Positions 1 to 8,978 of a stretch of DNA of 64,000 bases are shown here, in pieces (positions within the stretch are counted from its first letter, which is position 1; every line of letters starts with the position of its first letter). A program made the translations under genes and the position numbers. Source of the DNA: Betaproteobacteria bacterium UBA2592 (GTDB lineage: Bacteria > Pseudomonadota > Gammaproteobacteria > Burkholderiales > Rhodocyclaceae); NCBI GenBank assembly GCA_002340095.1, contig DDKS01000046.1, positions 1 through 64,000 on the forward strand, in the 5' to 3' direction. Below the pieces are notes generated by a model. That model saw only the letters and a list, made by a program, of their open reading frames with translations, searched no databases and was not told the DNA's origin.

Positions 1-16
1 TTTGTAAACACCCTCT

Positions 17-165
17 TAGCAGGCTGTTGAAAAACTAATGCGGTGGGCTATCTGCGGCCTTGCGCGGTGCTCGCTTCCTTGCCTATCGATTTGATAGGCT
101 GCGGTCGCTGCGCTCCGTGCGCCTTGCATCTGGCCATCCTCGCCACGCTTTTCAACGGCCTGTTA
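17..165. repeat. MITE-like element with terminal inverted repeats
   Basis: The ends are imperfect inverted repeats: TAGCAGGCTGTTGAAAA at 17-33 and the complement of TTTTCAACGGCCTGTTA at 149-165, differing at two positions over 17 bases. Inside, GCCTATC (81-87) and GATAGGC (93-99) form a perfect 7-bp hairpin. There is no transposase, so this looks like a small non-autonomous element or a REP-like intergenic repeat. Its right end supplies the TAA stop codon (complement of 163-165) of the neighbouring reverse-strand gene. The left flank leaves the window after 16 bases, so a target-site duplication cannot be judged. Confidence 0.55.
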
Positions 166-420
166 GCTTTCGTCGGTGGTGGAGAAGCGGACTGCCCGGG
201 AGGTGGCGGCCTCTTCCTCCCGTTGCTGTTCGGCGGCCAGCATTTCCCGATGCAGGGCCCGCTGCCGGCGGACCTTTGTGCCGGCGAAATAGAGCATCAG
301 GGTGCAGGGAATGCCGCCATACAGGGTGAAGGTGAGGAGGCCGGCGATGAAGCTGGTCTCCGTCGCTGCCATGAGCAGCGTGACATAGAGCCAGCCGATG
401 AGAACGATGGGAAGGACCAT
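163..420 (-). CDS. small two-pass membrane protein, unknown function
   Basis: This 85-residue protein begins MVLPIVLIGW and has two hydrophobic stretches (about residues 3-20 and 24-47), followed by a basic and then acidic, probably cytoplasmic, tail rich in Arg, Glu and Gln. It is read divergently from phaC across a 114-bp gap. A longer in-frame start exists inside phaC but would need an antisense overlap, so the ATG at 420 is preferred. The stop lies in the inverted repeat of the MITE-like element. I do not recognise a family; the topology is visible in the sequence, the function is not. Confidence 0.55.
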   Translation of the reverse strand: MVLPIVLIGWLYVTLLMAATETSFIAGLLTFTLYGGIPCTLMLYFAGTKVRRQRALHREMLAAEQQREEEAATSRAVRFSTTDES

Positions 421-459
421 CACGGCATTATAGCGGGGCCGGCAACATTCCCATGCGAA

Positions 460-488
460 TTGACAGTCCGGGAACGGGCATGGAGAAT
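460..488 (+). promoter_or_regulatory. candidate sigma70 promoter for phaC
   Basis: A perfect TTGACA (460-465) is followed after 17 bases by GAGAAT (483-488), which keeps four of the six -10 consensus bases. The phaC start is 47 bases further on, preceded by AGGAG at about 523-527. This is a sequence match only. Confidence 0.45.
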
Positions 489-534
489 CGGAAAGCTGTG
501 AAGTTTGATGCCAATTGCCCACAGGAGTCCTTGC

Positions 535-2277
535 ATGTCGCAGGCAGAGGGAAGCAACGACGCGCTTCATCCCATGTTCCAGCATTTCATTCAGGCCGGC
601 CAGTCCATGGCTCAGGGCTTCATGTCCATGCTTGGAAAAATGCCCCGGCAGGAAGCTTCGTTTCCGTCTCCGGCGCAGCCTGCCCTCCAGACCGAGGAGT
701 GGAAGGCCTTGCAGCAGGAGTTCATGTCTCAGCAGGCCAGGCTCTGGCAGTCCATGCTGGCCCGCAGCCAGGGCAGGCAGGCTGATTTCGAAGTGCTGCC
801 AGAGCCTGGGGACCGGCGTTTTGCCGCTCCGGAATGGTCGGAGAGTCCGGTTTTCGATTTCATCCGCCAGAGCTATCTGCTCAATGTCCGTTATCTGAAG
901 AAGATGGTGGAGACACTGCCCGTGGAGGATGAACGGGCCCGGGAAAAGCTGCGCTTTGCCGCACGCCAGTACGCCGATGCCCTGGCACCCTCCAATTTTG
1001 CTGCCACCAATCCCGAATTCATCAAGTTGGCCGTCGAAACCAAGGGCAAGAGCATCACCGACGGCATCAACAACCTGATCGAGGACTTGAAAAAGGGGCG
1101 GATCTCCATGACCGACGAGTCGGTCTTCGAGGTGGGCAGGAACCTTGCCAGCACAGAAGGGGCCGTGATTTTCGAGAATGAGCTGATACAGCTCATCCAG
1201 TACCGTCCACTGACGCAGAAAGTCGCCAAGCGCCCATTGCTGGTGGTGCCGCCCTGCATCAACAAGTTCTACATCATGGACTTGCAGCCGGAGAACTCCC
1301 TGATCCGCTTCATGGTGGAGCAGGGGCACACGGTGTTCCTCGTGTCCTGGCGCAATCCCAAGGCCGAGCAGGGGCATTGGGGCTGGGATGATTATCTCCA
1401 GCAAGGGCCCATCACCGCCATCCGGGTGGTGCAGGAGATCAGCCGCCAGAAGGAGATAAACACCCTGGGCTTTTGTGTCGGCGGCACCCTGCTGACCTCG
1501 GCCCTGGCCGTGCTGGCGGCCCGGGGCGAGAAGCCCGCCGCCTCGCTCACCCTGCTCACCACCCTGCTGGATTTTTCCGACACCGGCGAGATCGGCCTGT
1601 TCATCGACGAACAGTCCCTGGCGGCCCGGGAGGCCACCATCGGCAAGGGCGGGCTGCTCCAGGCCAGGGAGCTGCAGAATACCTTCTCGGCCCTGCGCCC
1701 CAACGACCTGATCTGGAACTACGTCACCAGTAACTACCTGAAGGGCCAGAAACCCCAGCCCTTCGACCTGCTTTACTGGAATTCCGATTCCACCAATCTG
1801 CCGGGGCCCTTTGCCTGCTGGTACATGCGCAACCTCTATCACGACAACAGCCTGCGCATCCCGGGCAAGCTGGAGATGTGCGGCGTCAGGGTCGACCTGG
1901 GGCAGCTCGACATGCCCGTGTATTTGCTGGCTACCCGGGAAGACCATATCGTGCCCTGGCACTCGGCCTATCTGAGCACCCGCCTGCTGTCCGGCAACAT
2001 CCGCTTCGTGCTGGGTGCCTCCGGCCACATCGCCGGGGTCATCAATCCGGCCTCGAAGAACAAGCGTAGCTACTGGGTGAATGAGGATCTTAAGTCCGAT
2101 GCAGAGTCCTGGCTTGCGGCGGCCGAAGAAAAGAAGGGCAGTTGGTGGAACGACTGGGCCTTGTGGCTCAAGGCGCACGGGGGCGGGGAGAAGGCTGCTC
2201 CCAGGAATCCGGGCAACGCCAGGTACAAGCCTATCGAGCCGGCTCCGGGGCGTTATGTGAAGGAAAGGGCGGTTTAG
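535..2277 (+). CDS. phaC: class I poly(3-hydroxyalkanoate) synthase PhaC
   Basis: PhaC polymerises (R)-3-hydroxyacyl-CoA into PHA on granule surfaces. The 580-residue protein has the usual class I length and layout: a variable N-terminal region, then an alpha/beta-hydrolase core. The lipase-like box GFCVGG holds the nucleophilic Cys; the Asp is in LLATREDHIVPW and the His in GASGHIAGVINP. The start at 535 (MSQAEGSN) is chosen because AGGAG sits 7 bases upstream; an in-frame TTG at 505 has no such site. It heads the operon phaC-phaB-phaB, and the downstream gaps of 63 and 67 bp suggest co-transcription. Confidence 0.96.
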   Translation: MSQAEGSNDALHPMFQHFIQAGQSMAQGFMSMLGKMPRQEASFPSPAQPALQTEEWKALQQEFMSQQARLWQSMLARSQGRQADFEVLPEPGDRRFAAPEWSESPVFDFIRQSYLLNVRYLKKMVETLPVEDERAREKLRFAARQYADALAPSNFAATNPEFIKLAVETKGKSITDGINNLIEDLKKGRISMTDESVFEVGRNLASTEGAVIFENELIQLIQYRPLTQKVAKRPLLVVPPCINKFYIMDLQPENSLIRFMVEQGHTVFLVSWRNPKAEQGHWGWDDYLQQGPITAIRVVQEISRQKEINTLGFCVGGTLLTSALAVLAARGEKPAASLTLLTTLLDFSDTGEIGLFIDEQSLAAREATIGKGGLLQARELQNTFSALRPNDLIWNYVTSNYLKGQKPQPFDLLYWNSDSTNLPGPFACWYMRNLYHDNSLRIPGKLEMCGVRVDLGQLDMPVYLLATREDHIVPWHSAYLSTRLLSGNIRFVLGASGHIAGVINPASKNKRSYWVNEDLKSDAESWLAAAEEKKGSWWNDWALWLKAHGGGEKAAPRNPGNARYKPIEPAPGRYVKERAV

Positions 2278-2340
2278 CAGGCAGCTTTCTTTTGCGTGTA
2301 ATCCCGGGCTGAAACAATAACTCCAAGGAGAGAGACAGGA

Positions 2341-3081
2341 ATGACAAGGGTTGCACTGGTTACTGGTGGCATGGGGGGGCTGGGCGAGGCAGTCTGCATC
2401 AAGCTCGCCGGCCTCGGTTACAGGGTGGTTACCACCTATTCCCCAGGCAACGCCAAGGCGGGGGAGTGGATTGTCCGCATGAACAGCATGGGCTACGGCT
2501 TCCGGGCCTATCCCTGCGACGTGACCGATTTCGACGCCTGCAAGGCCTGCGTGGCCCAGGTGGAGCAGGAGGTCGGACCGGTGGATGTGCTGGTGAACAA
2601 TGCCGGCATCACCCGGGATATGACCTTCAGGAAGATGACCAAGGCCGACTGGGATGCGGTCATGCACACCAACCTGGATTCCGTCTTTAACATGACCAAG
2701 CAGGTCATGGACGGGATGCTGGCCCGGGGCTGGGGCCGGGTCATCAACGTTTCCTCCGTCAATGGCCAGAAGGGCGCCTTCGGTCAGACCAATTATTCCG
2801 CCGCCAAGGCCGGCATGCATGGCTTCACCAAGGCATTGGCCCTGGAAGTAGCCAAGGGCGGTGTCACGGTCAACACCATTTCCCCGGGCTACATCGGCAC
2901 CAAGATGGTGATGGCCATTCCCCAGGACATCCTGGATACGAAGATCCTGCCCCAGATTCCCGTCGGGCGCCTGGGGAAGCCGGAGGAAATCGCCGGCCTG
3001 GTAGCCTATCTCGCTTCCGATGAGGCCGCTTTCGTCACGGGCGCCAACATTTCCATCAACGGGGGCCAGCACATGTTCTGA
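2341..3081 (+). CDS. phaB: acetoacetyl-CoA reductase PhaB, first copy
   Basis: This NADPH-dependent short-chain dehydrogenase reduces acetoacetyl-CoA to (R)-3-hydroxybutyryl-CoA, the monomer used by PhaC. The 246-residue protein has the nucleotide-binding TGGMGGLGEA motif near residue 8, the NNAG motif, the catalytic Ser (VINVSSVNG) and YSAAK for Tyr and Lys, and it ends in the family's NINGGQ-type tail (SINGGQHMF). A strong AAGGAGAG precedes the ATG. It lies between phaC and a second phaB that shares the same motifs, so it is one half of a tandem duplication. Confidence 0.95.
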   Translation: MTRVALVTGGMGGLGEAVCIKLAGLGYRVVTTYSPGNAKAGEWIVRMNSMGYGFRAYPCDVTDFDACKACVAQVEQEVGPVDVLVNNAGITRDMTFRKMTKADWDAVMHTNLDSVFNMTKQVMDGMLARGWGRVINVSSVNGQKGAFGQTNYSAAKAGMHGFTKALALEVAKGGVTVNTISPGYIGTKMVMAIPQDILDTKILPQIPVGRLGKPEEIAGLVAYLASDEAAFVTGANISINGGQHMF

Positions 3082-3148
3082 ACTGGAACCGTGCGTTCTC
3101 TGTTAATTTGTCGCAGCAACAACTCAACCAACAAGGGAAGGAAAGTCT

Positions 3149-3892
3149 ATGACCCAACGCGTAGCTCTCGTAACCGGCGCCATGGGCGGCCTCGGCACCG
3201 CCATCTGTCAGGAACTGGCCAAGGCCGGCCACAAGGTGGTGGCCGCTTACCACCCCCAGTTCGACAACAAGGACGAGTGGATGAAGGAAATGGAAGCCGC
3301 CGGCTTCAAGGATTTCATCCCGGTTGCTGGCGATGTGGCTGATCTGGCCTCGGTCCAGGCCATGGTCGCCGAAGCGGAAGCCAAGGCCGGCCCCATCGAC
3401 ATCCTGGTGAACAACGCCGGCATCACCCGGGACAAGATGTTCGCCAAGATGGAGAAGGAGCAGTGGGATGCCGTCATCGCCACCAACCTGACCAGCCTGT
3501 TCAACGTCACCAAGCAGTGCTCTGCCAAGATGGCCGAGCGTGGCTGGGGCCGCATCATCAACATCTCTTCCGTCAACGGCGTCAAGGGCCAGGCCGGCCA
3601 GACCAACTACTCCGCCGCCAAGGCCGGCGTCATCGGCTTCACCAAGGCTCTGGCCCAGGAACTGGCCGCCAAGGGCGTCACCGTAAACGCCATCGCCCCC
3701 GGCTATGTGGCCACCAAGATGGTCATGGCCATCAAGCCCGAAATCCTGCAAAGCATCGTGGATTCCGTGCCCATGAAGCGTCTGGCCAAGCCCGAGGAAA
3801 TCGGTTTTGCCTGCGCCTTCCTGGCTTCCGAACTGTCCGGCTTCACCACCGGCGCCACCCTGAACATCAACGGCGGCCTCTACTACCAATAA
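3149..3892 (+). CDS. phaB: acetoacetyl-CoA reductase PhaB, second copy
   Basis: A second 247-residue acetoacetyl-CoA reductase follows 67 bp after the first. It has TGAMGGLGTA for cofactor binding, NNAG, ISSVNG and YSAAK catalytic residues, and a LNINGGLYYQ tail. The two copies clearly share ancestry but differ at many positions, so this is not a recent duplication. Its codons are more uniformly C/G-ending than those of copy one, which may mean higher expression. A rho-independent terminator lies 25 bp downstream and closes the operon. Confidence 0.95.
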   Translation: MTQRVALVTGAMGGLGTAICQELAKAGHKVVAAYHPQFDNKDEWMKEMEAAGFKDFIPVAGDVADLASVQAMVAEAEAKAGPIDILVNNAGITRDKMFAKMEKEQWDAVIATNLTSLFNVTKQCSAKMAERGWGRIINISSVNGVKGQAGQTNYSAAKAGVIGFTKALAQELAAKGVTVNAIAPGYVATKMVMAIKPEILQSIVDSVPMKRLAKPEEIGFACAFLASELSGFTTGATLNINGGLYYQ

Positions 3893-3916
3893 ACCCTGTT
3901 GCAGTGCAAGGTCATG

Positions 3917-3943
3917 GCGGGCCCCTCCGGGGCCCGCTTTTTT
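3917..3943 (+). terminator. rho-independent terminator of the pha operon
   Basis: A 9-bp perfect GC stem (GCGGGCCCC 3917-3925 with GGGGCCCGC 3929-3937), a three-base loop and six T residues follow the second phaB directly. Confidence 0.9.
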
Positions 3944-3989
3944 CATTTATAATGCTGCGCTGCACATAAACCGTTTCCAGGAATTTCCC

Positions 3990-4526
3990 ATGACTGAACA
4001 GGTCAGGCTGATCAAGAAATATCCCAACCGCCGTCTCTATGACACCAAGACCAGTGCCTACATCACCCTGGGAGATGTGAAGGAACTGGTTCTGAAGTAC
4101 GAGAGCTTCAAGGTGGTGGACGCCAAGACCCATGAGGACCTGACCCGCAGCATCCTGTTGCAGATCATCCTGGAAGAGGAAACGGGTGGCGTGCCCATCT
4201 TCTCCGCCGAACTGCTCGGGCAGATGATCCGTTTCTACGGCAACGCCATGCAGGGCATGTTGGGCAAATACCTGGAAAACAACATCAAGATCTTCGTCGA
4301 GTTCCAGCAGAAGCTGCAGGACCAATCCCGCTCCCTCTACGGTGAGAATCCCCAGATGCAGACGGATTTCTGGTCCCAGTTCCTCAATTTCCAGCAGCCG
4401 GCCATGCAGAGCATGATGTCCACCTACATGGACCAGAGCAAGAAGATGTTTCAGCAGATGCAGGAGCAGATCCAGCAGCAGACCCGAAGCATCTTCACCG
4501 GCGCTCCCGGTGCCACCGAGAAGTAA
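3990..4526 (+). CDS. phaR: PHA synthesis repressor PhaR
   Basis: PhaR binds both DNA and PHA granules and represses phasin and PHA genes when polymer is absent. The N-terminal domain shows the family signature KKYPNRRLYDTKTSAYITL (about residues 9-27) and is followed by the accumulation-regulator domain. The last 60 residues are rich in Gln and Met and probably contact the granule. At 178 residues it has the usual length. A TATAAT at 3948-3953 could be its own -10 element just after the pha terminator, but no convincing -35 is seen. The stop is 3 bp before the rimO start, which suggests coupling. Confidence 0.93.
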   Translation: MTEQVRLIKKYPNRRLYDTKTSAYITLGDVKELVLKYESFKVVDAKTHEDLTRSILLQIILEEETGGVPIFSAELLGQMIRFYGNAMQGMLGKYLENNIKIFVEFQQKLQDQSRSLYGENPQMQTDFWSQFLNFQQPAMQSMMSTYMDQSKKMFQQMQEQIQQQTRSIFTGAPGATEK

Positions 4527-4529
4527 GCC

Positions 4530-5843
4530 GTGACGGCCGCCGCCAGAGTCGGATTCGTCAGCCTTGGCTGTCCCAAGGCTGCCTCGGATTCCGAGCAGAT
4601 CCTCACCCGTCTGCGTGCCGAGGGCTACCTGATCTCTCCCTCCTATGACGAAGCCGATCTGGTGATCGTCAATACCTGCGGCTTCATCGACGCGGCGGTG
4701 GCCGAATCCCTGGATGCCATCGGCGAGGCCCTGGCCGAGAACGGCAAGGTGATCGTCACCGGCTGCCTGGGTGCCCGGGAAAACGTGGTGCTGGACGCCC
4801 ATCCCCAGGTGCTGGCCGTCACGGGGCCCCATGCCACCGACGAGGTGATGGCGGTCGTGCACGAGCACCTGCCGCCCAGCCATGATCCCTTCACCTCCCT
4901 GGTGCCGCCCCAGGGTATCCGCCTGACCCCGGATCATTTCGCCTATCTCAAGATTTCCGAGGGCTGCAACCATAGCTGCACCTTCTGCATCATTCCCTCC
5001 CTGCGCGGTCCCCTGGTGTCGCGTCCGGTGGGCGACGTGCTGGAGGAAGCCCGCCGGCTGGTCGAGGCCGGGGTGAAGGAGCTGCTGGTGATCTCCCAGG
5101 ACACCAGCGCCTACGGCGTCGATCTCAAGTACCGTACCGGCTTTTGGGGCGGCAAACCGGTCAAGACCCGCCTCAAGGAACTCTGCGAAGCCCTGGCCCA
5201 GTTCGGCATCTGGGTGCGGCTGCACTACGTTTATCCTTACCCTTCGGTGGATGACCTGATTCCCCTGATGGCTGAAGGGAAGTTGCTGCCTTATCTGGAC
5301 GTGCCCTTCCAACACGCCAACCCGCGCATTCTCAAGGCCATGAAGCGACCGGCCCATACGGAAAACACCCTGGCGCGCATCCGCCGCTGGCGGGAAATCT
5401 GCCCGGACATCACCCTCCGCTCCACCTTCATCACCGGCTTTCCCGGCGAGACCGAAGCGGAGTTCCAGGAACTGCTCGACTTCCTCAAGGAAGCCCGTCT
5501 GGACCGGGTCGGTGCCTTCGCCTACTCTCCCGTGGAGGGGGCCACCGCCAACGAGATTCCCGGTCTGCTCCCCGAGGAAGAGCGGGAAGACCGCCGCCGT
5601 CGCCTGATGGAGTTGCAGGAGGACATCAGTGCCGGGAAGCTGGCCGAGAAGATCGGCCGGGAAATCACGGTGCTGGTGGACGCGGTGGATGAAGAGGGCG
5701 TCATGGCCCGCACCCCCGGCGATGCCCCCGAGATCGACGGCCTGGTGTATGTGGACGGCTTCTTCGACGCCGAACCCGGCGATTTCATCCAGGTCAGGAT
5801 CGTAGACGCCGATGCCCACGACCTCTACGCCGAACCCCTCTGA
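4530..5843 (+). CDS. rimO: ribosomal protein S12 methylthiotransferase RimO
   Basis: RimO is a radical-SAM enzyme that methylthiolates the conserved aspartate of ribosomal protein S12. The 437-residue protein has an N-terminal UPF0004 domain with cysteines in [18 protein letters not shown] and TGCLGA. The radical-SAM cluster motif CNHSCTFC (CxxxCxxC) is near residue 150, and a TRAM domain follows at the C terminus. The start is GTG at 4530, three bases after the phaR stop. The reading frame overlaps the next gene by 32 bp. Confidence 0.95.
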   Translation: MTAAARVGFVSLGCPKAASDSEQILTRLRAEGYLISPSYDEADLVIVNTCGFIDAAVAESLDAIGEALAENGKVIVTGCLGARENVVLDAHPQVLAVTGPHATDEVMAVVHEHLPPSHDPFTSLVPPQGIRLTPDHFAYLKISEGCNHSCTFCIIPSLRGPLVSRPVGDVLEEARRLVEAGVKELLVISQDTSAYGVDLKYRTGFWGGKPVKTRLKELCEALAQFGIWVRLHYVYPYPSVDDLIPLMAEGKLLPYLDVPFQHANPRILKAMKRPAHTENTLARIRRWREICPDITLRSTFITGFPGETEAEFQELLDFLKEARLDRVGAFAYSPVEGATANEIPGLLPEEEREDRRRRLMELQEDISAGKLAEKIGREITVLVDAVDEEGVMARTPGDAPEIDGLVYVDGFFDAEPGDFIQVRIVDADAHDLYAEPL

Positions 5844-7248
5844 ACTTTCCCGGTTTCTCGAGAAAATCGCGGCCATCGTCGGTCCCGGCCATCTGCTGAC
5901 CGAGCCGGCCGAACTGGCGCCGGCTCTCACTGACTGGCGTGGCCGCTATCAGGGCCGGGCCCTGGGTCTGGTCCGGCCCGGCAGCACGGCGGAAGTCCAG
6001 GCCCTGGTCCGGGCCTGTGTTGCGGCAGGCGTGCCCATGGTGCCCCAGGGGGGCAACACCGGCCTCTGTGGAGGGGCTACGCCCGACACTTCCGGCCGGG
6101 CCCTGATCATCCAGTTGAGCCGCCTCGACCGCATCCGCAGTCTGGATGCCTGCAATCACACCCTGGTGGCCGAAGCCGGCTGCTCCCTGGCCCGGATTCA
6201 GGCGGCCGCCCGGGAAGCGGGGCTGCTCTTTCCCCTTTCCCTGGCTGCTGAAGGCAGTTGCCAGATCGGCGGCAACCTGTCCACCAACGCGGGCGGGGTG
6301 CAGGTGCTGCGCTACGGCACCTGCCGCGACCTGGTGCTCGGCATCGAGGCGGTGCTACCCAACGGCGAATGCTGGGACGGTCTGCGGGCCCTGAGGAAGA
6401 ACAACACCGGCTACGACCTGCGCCACTTGCTGATCGGCGCCGAGGGCACCCTGGGCATCATCACCGCCGCCGTCCTCAAGCTCTTTCCCCAGCCGCGCAC
6501 CCGAGTCACCGGCTGGCTTGGCGTTGCTTCCCCGGCGGCCGCCATCACCTTGCTGAATCGCTTCCAGCAGCGTTTCGACGCCCATCTGACCGCCTTCGAG
6601 CTGGTCTGTCCCCTGTCCCTGGAACTGGTGCGCCGCCACATCAGCGGCATTCCCCCGGTGCCGGATGCTCCCTGGCACGTGCTCTGCGAACTGGGGGACA
6701 GCGATGGGGACGGGGATCTGCAGGGCAGGGTGGAGGCCTTCCTGGCCCAAGGCCTAGAGGATGGCAGCCTGCTCGACGGGCTGCTGGCCCAGTCGGAGAG
6801 TCAGCGCCAGGGCCTCTGGCGTATCCGGGAGAACATTTCAGAAGCCCAGAAGCAGGAAGGACTCAGCATCAAGCACGACATTGCCCTTCCGATTTCCCGC
6901 ATCGCCGAATTCCTGGACCGGGTAGTCCTGCCGTTGCAGCAAGCGTTTCCCGGCATCCGCCATGTTTCCTTCGGGCATCTCGGGGATGGGAACCTGCATT
7001 TCAACCTGTCCATGGCGGATGCGCGAGCCAATCGTGCCCTGCTGGCGCGTCAGGCGGAAGCCAACCGCATCGTCCACGATCTGGTACATGAACTCGGAGG
7101 CAGCATTTCCGCCGAACATGGCATCGGGCAGTTGAAGCGGGAGGAAATCCAGCGCTACAAGTCGCCGGTGGAATTGGCAGCCATGCAGGCCATCAAGCAG
7201 GCCCTGGACCCGGCGGGCCTGATGAATCCCGGCAAGGTCCTGCCGTAG
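5812..7248 (+). CDS. FAD-binding 2-hydroxyacid dehydrogenase (GlcD / D-2-hydroxyglutarate dehydrogenase-like)
   Basis: This 478-residue protein belongs to the FAD-binding type 4 (PCMH) oxidase family. It has the [15 protein letters not shown] flavin-binding segment and the [15 protein letters not shown] pyrophosphate loop in the N-terminal half. The FAD-oxidase C-terminal domain ends in HGIGQLK and [13 protein letters not shown]. Members oxidise 2-hydroxyacids such as glycolate, D-lactate or D-2-hydroxyglutarate, and the substrate cannot be read from sequence. The start overlaps rimO by 32 bp, which suggests translational coupling. Confidence 0.85.
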   Translation: MPTTSTPNPSELSRFLEKIAAIVGPGHLLTEPAELAPALTDWRGRYQGRALGLVRPGSTAEVQALVRACVAAGVPMVPQGGNTGLCGGATPDTSGRALIIQLSRLDRIRSLDACNHTLVAEAGCSLARIQAAAREAGLLFPLSLAAEGSCQIGGNLSTNAGGVQVLRYGTCRDLVLGIEAVLPNGECWDGLRALRKNNTGYDLRHLLIGAEGTLGIITAAVLKLFPQPRTRVTGWLGVASPAAAITLLNRFQQRFDAHLTAFELVCPLSLELVRRHISGIPPVPDAPWHVLCELGDSDGDGDLQGRVEAFLAQGLEDGSLLDGLLAQSESQRQGLWRIRENISEAQKQEGLSIKHDIALPISRIAEFLDRVVLPLQQAFPGIRHVSFGHLGDGNLHFNLSMADARANRALLARQAEANRIVHDLVHELGGSISAEHGIGQLKREEIQRYKSPVELAAMQAIKQALDPAGLMNPGKVLP

Positions 7249-7418
7249 TCCGTTTCTTTCCGAGGCGCCGTCCTTGCCCCGCTGGCCTCGCCTGATTCTA
7301 TTGGCATATCAGCGTTTTTTCTTCGCGCCCATTCCGAAGTCATTGTCCTGTCATCTGACCTCCTGATAATCTTCCTCGTGGCCGGCAAATCCGGTCCGGA
7401 TCAGAACAGGGAGGTCCC

Positions 7419-7619
7419 ATGAAGAACGCTGCCAGCGAGAAACAAAGAGGAATCCTTGCCGATGTTCCCGGTGTGTCCCATGGGGGACTGACGGGATTGG
7501 TCGAACTGCCTGCCAGGGAAGTCGAGTTCGTGGAGCGCGCCTACCGCTCCAGCCTCATCTGGCTTGGCTGCACCCTGGTGGGCACCATGAGCATCCTGGG
7601 CGTCGGCCTCATTTCCTGA
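7419..7619 (+). CDS. small single-pass membrane protein, unknown function
   Basis: A 66-residue reading frame starts behind a good AGGGAGG site. The N-terminal two-thirds is polar, and residues about 47-65 (IWLGCTLVGTMSILGVGLI) form one hydrophobic, probably membrane-spanning, helix at the very C terminus, giving a tail-anchored layout. It is isolated between the FAD oxidase and the convergent hslO gene. No family is recognised; it is listed because of the ribosome-binding site and helix. Confidence 0.45.
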   Translation: MKNAASEKQRGILADVPGVSHGGLTGLVELPAREVEFVERAYRSSLIWLGCTLVGTMSILGVGLIS

Positions 7620-7655
7620 GACTCCCGAAGGGGCCGGGGCGGCCAGCCCCCCGGG

Positions 7656-8543
7656 TCAGTGCAGGGGTTTGCGGGAAAACAGCTTGTCCACCTCCGCAGC
7701 GGTGAAGCGATACTCGCGGTTGCAGATATCGTCCTTCACCAGGATTTCCCCATGCTCGGCCAGGATGGCTTCGGCCTCCTCGCGTCCCAGGGCCAATAGC
7801 ATGCCTTCCACCTTTTCCCAATCCTCGGGGCAATGGTGAGTGACCGGGCGGGGGTCGTAAACCCGCACGCCCTTGCCACCCTGGTCCCCCTGGAGGATTT
7901 CTTGGTGAAACAGGCGGTTGAGCAGGGTGGGAGCGTCCAGTTCCAGCAGTTCCGCTTCTTTCACCGTGGCGGCCAGATGGGTGATCCGGTTCCAGCCATC
8001 CGGGTCCAGGGCGTCGGCACCGGGCAGCTTCTGCAGGAACAGGCAGCAGGCCGCCTGGTCGCTGGCGGCCAGGAAGAGGCGGGCGGCCTGCTGTTCCGAC
8101 TGTTCCAGATAGTGTTCGAAGATGCTGGCGATGGAGTCGCCTTCCAGGGGTACGAAGCTCTGGTAGGGCTGGCGCGCCACGGGGAAATCCAGGTTGAGCA
8201 TCAGCTGGCCGCCCTGGTCCGCGCCCAGCAGTTGCGGCACCGGGGCCGGTGCCAGATCGGGCACGGCCCGGGCCATGCCACGCAGGCGCAGCTGTTCGTC
8301 GCAGTCCATGATCAGCAGGGAGATGGGGCCGCCGCCCCGCAGCTGGAAGGTCAGCCTGCCGGGCTGCTTGAGCTGGGCGGCGATGAGCACGGTGACAGCC
8401 GCCATCTCGCCCAGTAGCCGCGCCTCCACGGGGCCGTAGCCCCGGCCTTTCTGCAGGCTCTGCCAGCAGGGGCCCAGGTGCACCAGGGCGCCGCGGATGT
8501 CCAGGCCCTCGAACAGGAAACGGGTGACGGTATCCAGGCTCAC
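7656..8543 (-). CDS. hslO: Hsp33-family chaperone lacking two of the four zinc cysteines
   Basis: Hsp33 is a redox-activated holdase whose switch domain binds zinc through CxC and CxxC. This 295-residue protein aligns with the family throughout, including the CDEQLRLRG, DQGGQLMLN and VEGMLLALGREE regions. In the switch domain the first pair reads CPE instead of CxC, and the second reads DDIC instead of CxxC, so only two cysteines remain. The start is GTG at 8543, overlapping the upstream gene by 4 bp in a GTGA junction. It is probably still a chaperone, but tetrahedral zinc binding by four cysteines is not possible. Confidence 0.85.
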   Translation of the reverse strand: MSLDTVTRFLFEGLDIRGALVHLGPCWQSLQKGRGYGPVEARLLGEMAAVTVLIAAQLKQPGRLTFQLRGGGPISLLIMDCDEQLRLRGMARAVPDLAPAPVPQLLGADQGGQLMLNLDFPVARQPYQSFVPLEGDSIASIFEHYLEQSEQQAARLFLAASDQAACCLFLQKLPGADALDPDGWNRITHLAATVKEAELLELDAPTLLNRLFHQEILQGDQGGKGVRVYDPRPVTHHCPEDWEKVEGMLLALGREEAEAILAEHGEILVKDDICNREYRFTAAEVDKLFSRKPLH

Positions 8544-8884
8544 AGCAGCTCCTTGGCGTATTTTTCCGGGTCGAAGCCCACCAGCAGGGTCTTGCCTGTA
8601 TCCAGGACCGGGCGCTTGATCAGGGCCGGGTATTGGGCCATCAGGGCCAGGGCCTTGGCGGCGTCCACATCGGCCCGTTCTGCTTCCGTGAGTTTCTTCC
8701 ACATCAGGCCCCGGGTGTTGAGCAGCACCTTCCAGTCGGCCCGTGCCATCCAGTCGGGCAACTGGCTTTCGGCCACGCCGGCCTTCTTGTAGTCGATGAA
8801 TTCGTAGGGGACACCGTGTTCGTCCAGCCAGTGCATGGCCTTTTTCATGGTGTCGCAGTTCTTGATGCCGTAGATCTTCAACAT
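8540..8884 (-). CDS. ArsC/Spx-family thioredoxin-fold protein (YffB-like)
   Basis: This 114-residue protein starts MLKIYGIKNCDTMKKAM and has the arsenate-reductase/Spx fold with one N-terminal cysteine in the NCDTMKK loop. The C-terminal part (LIKRPVLDTG) carries the conserved RP motif of the family. Known YffB-type members are glutathione-dependent thiol reductases of uncertain substrate. It is the first gene of a coupled pair with hslO, so a role in thiol redox balance or oxidative stress is plausible but inferred. Confidence 0.85.
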   Translation of the reverse strand: MLKIYGIKNCDTMKKAMHWLDEHGVPYEFIDYKKAGVAESQLPDWMARADWKVLLNTRGLMWKKLTEAERADVDAAKALALMAQYPALIKRPVLDTGKTLLVGFDPEKYAKELL

Positions 8885-8978
8885 GGGAACTCCAGAATGC
8901 ATTGCGGCCCGGTCTGGCGGGCCGCATCGGGGGCGAATGATAGCAGGGCGGGCCCGCTCCGGCATCCGGAGCGGTGTT

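Noticed and set aside
163..3072. A 969-codon open frame on the reverse strand across phaC and phaB
   Set aside because: It is a shadow of the GC-rich phaC and phaB coding frames. Only its last 85 codons (163-420) lie outside them and look like a protein.
3948..3953. TATAAT before phaR as a full promoter
   Set aside because: No acceptable -35 lies at the right distance (it would fall inside the terminator stem), so it is only mentioned in the phaR entry.
3912..5930. Long reverse-strand frame opposite phaR and rimO
   Set aside because: Composition is low-complexity Gly, Leu and His typical of an antisense frame of biased coding DNA; no family features and no ribosome-binding site.
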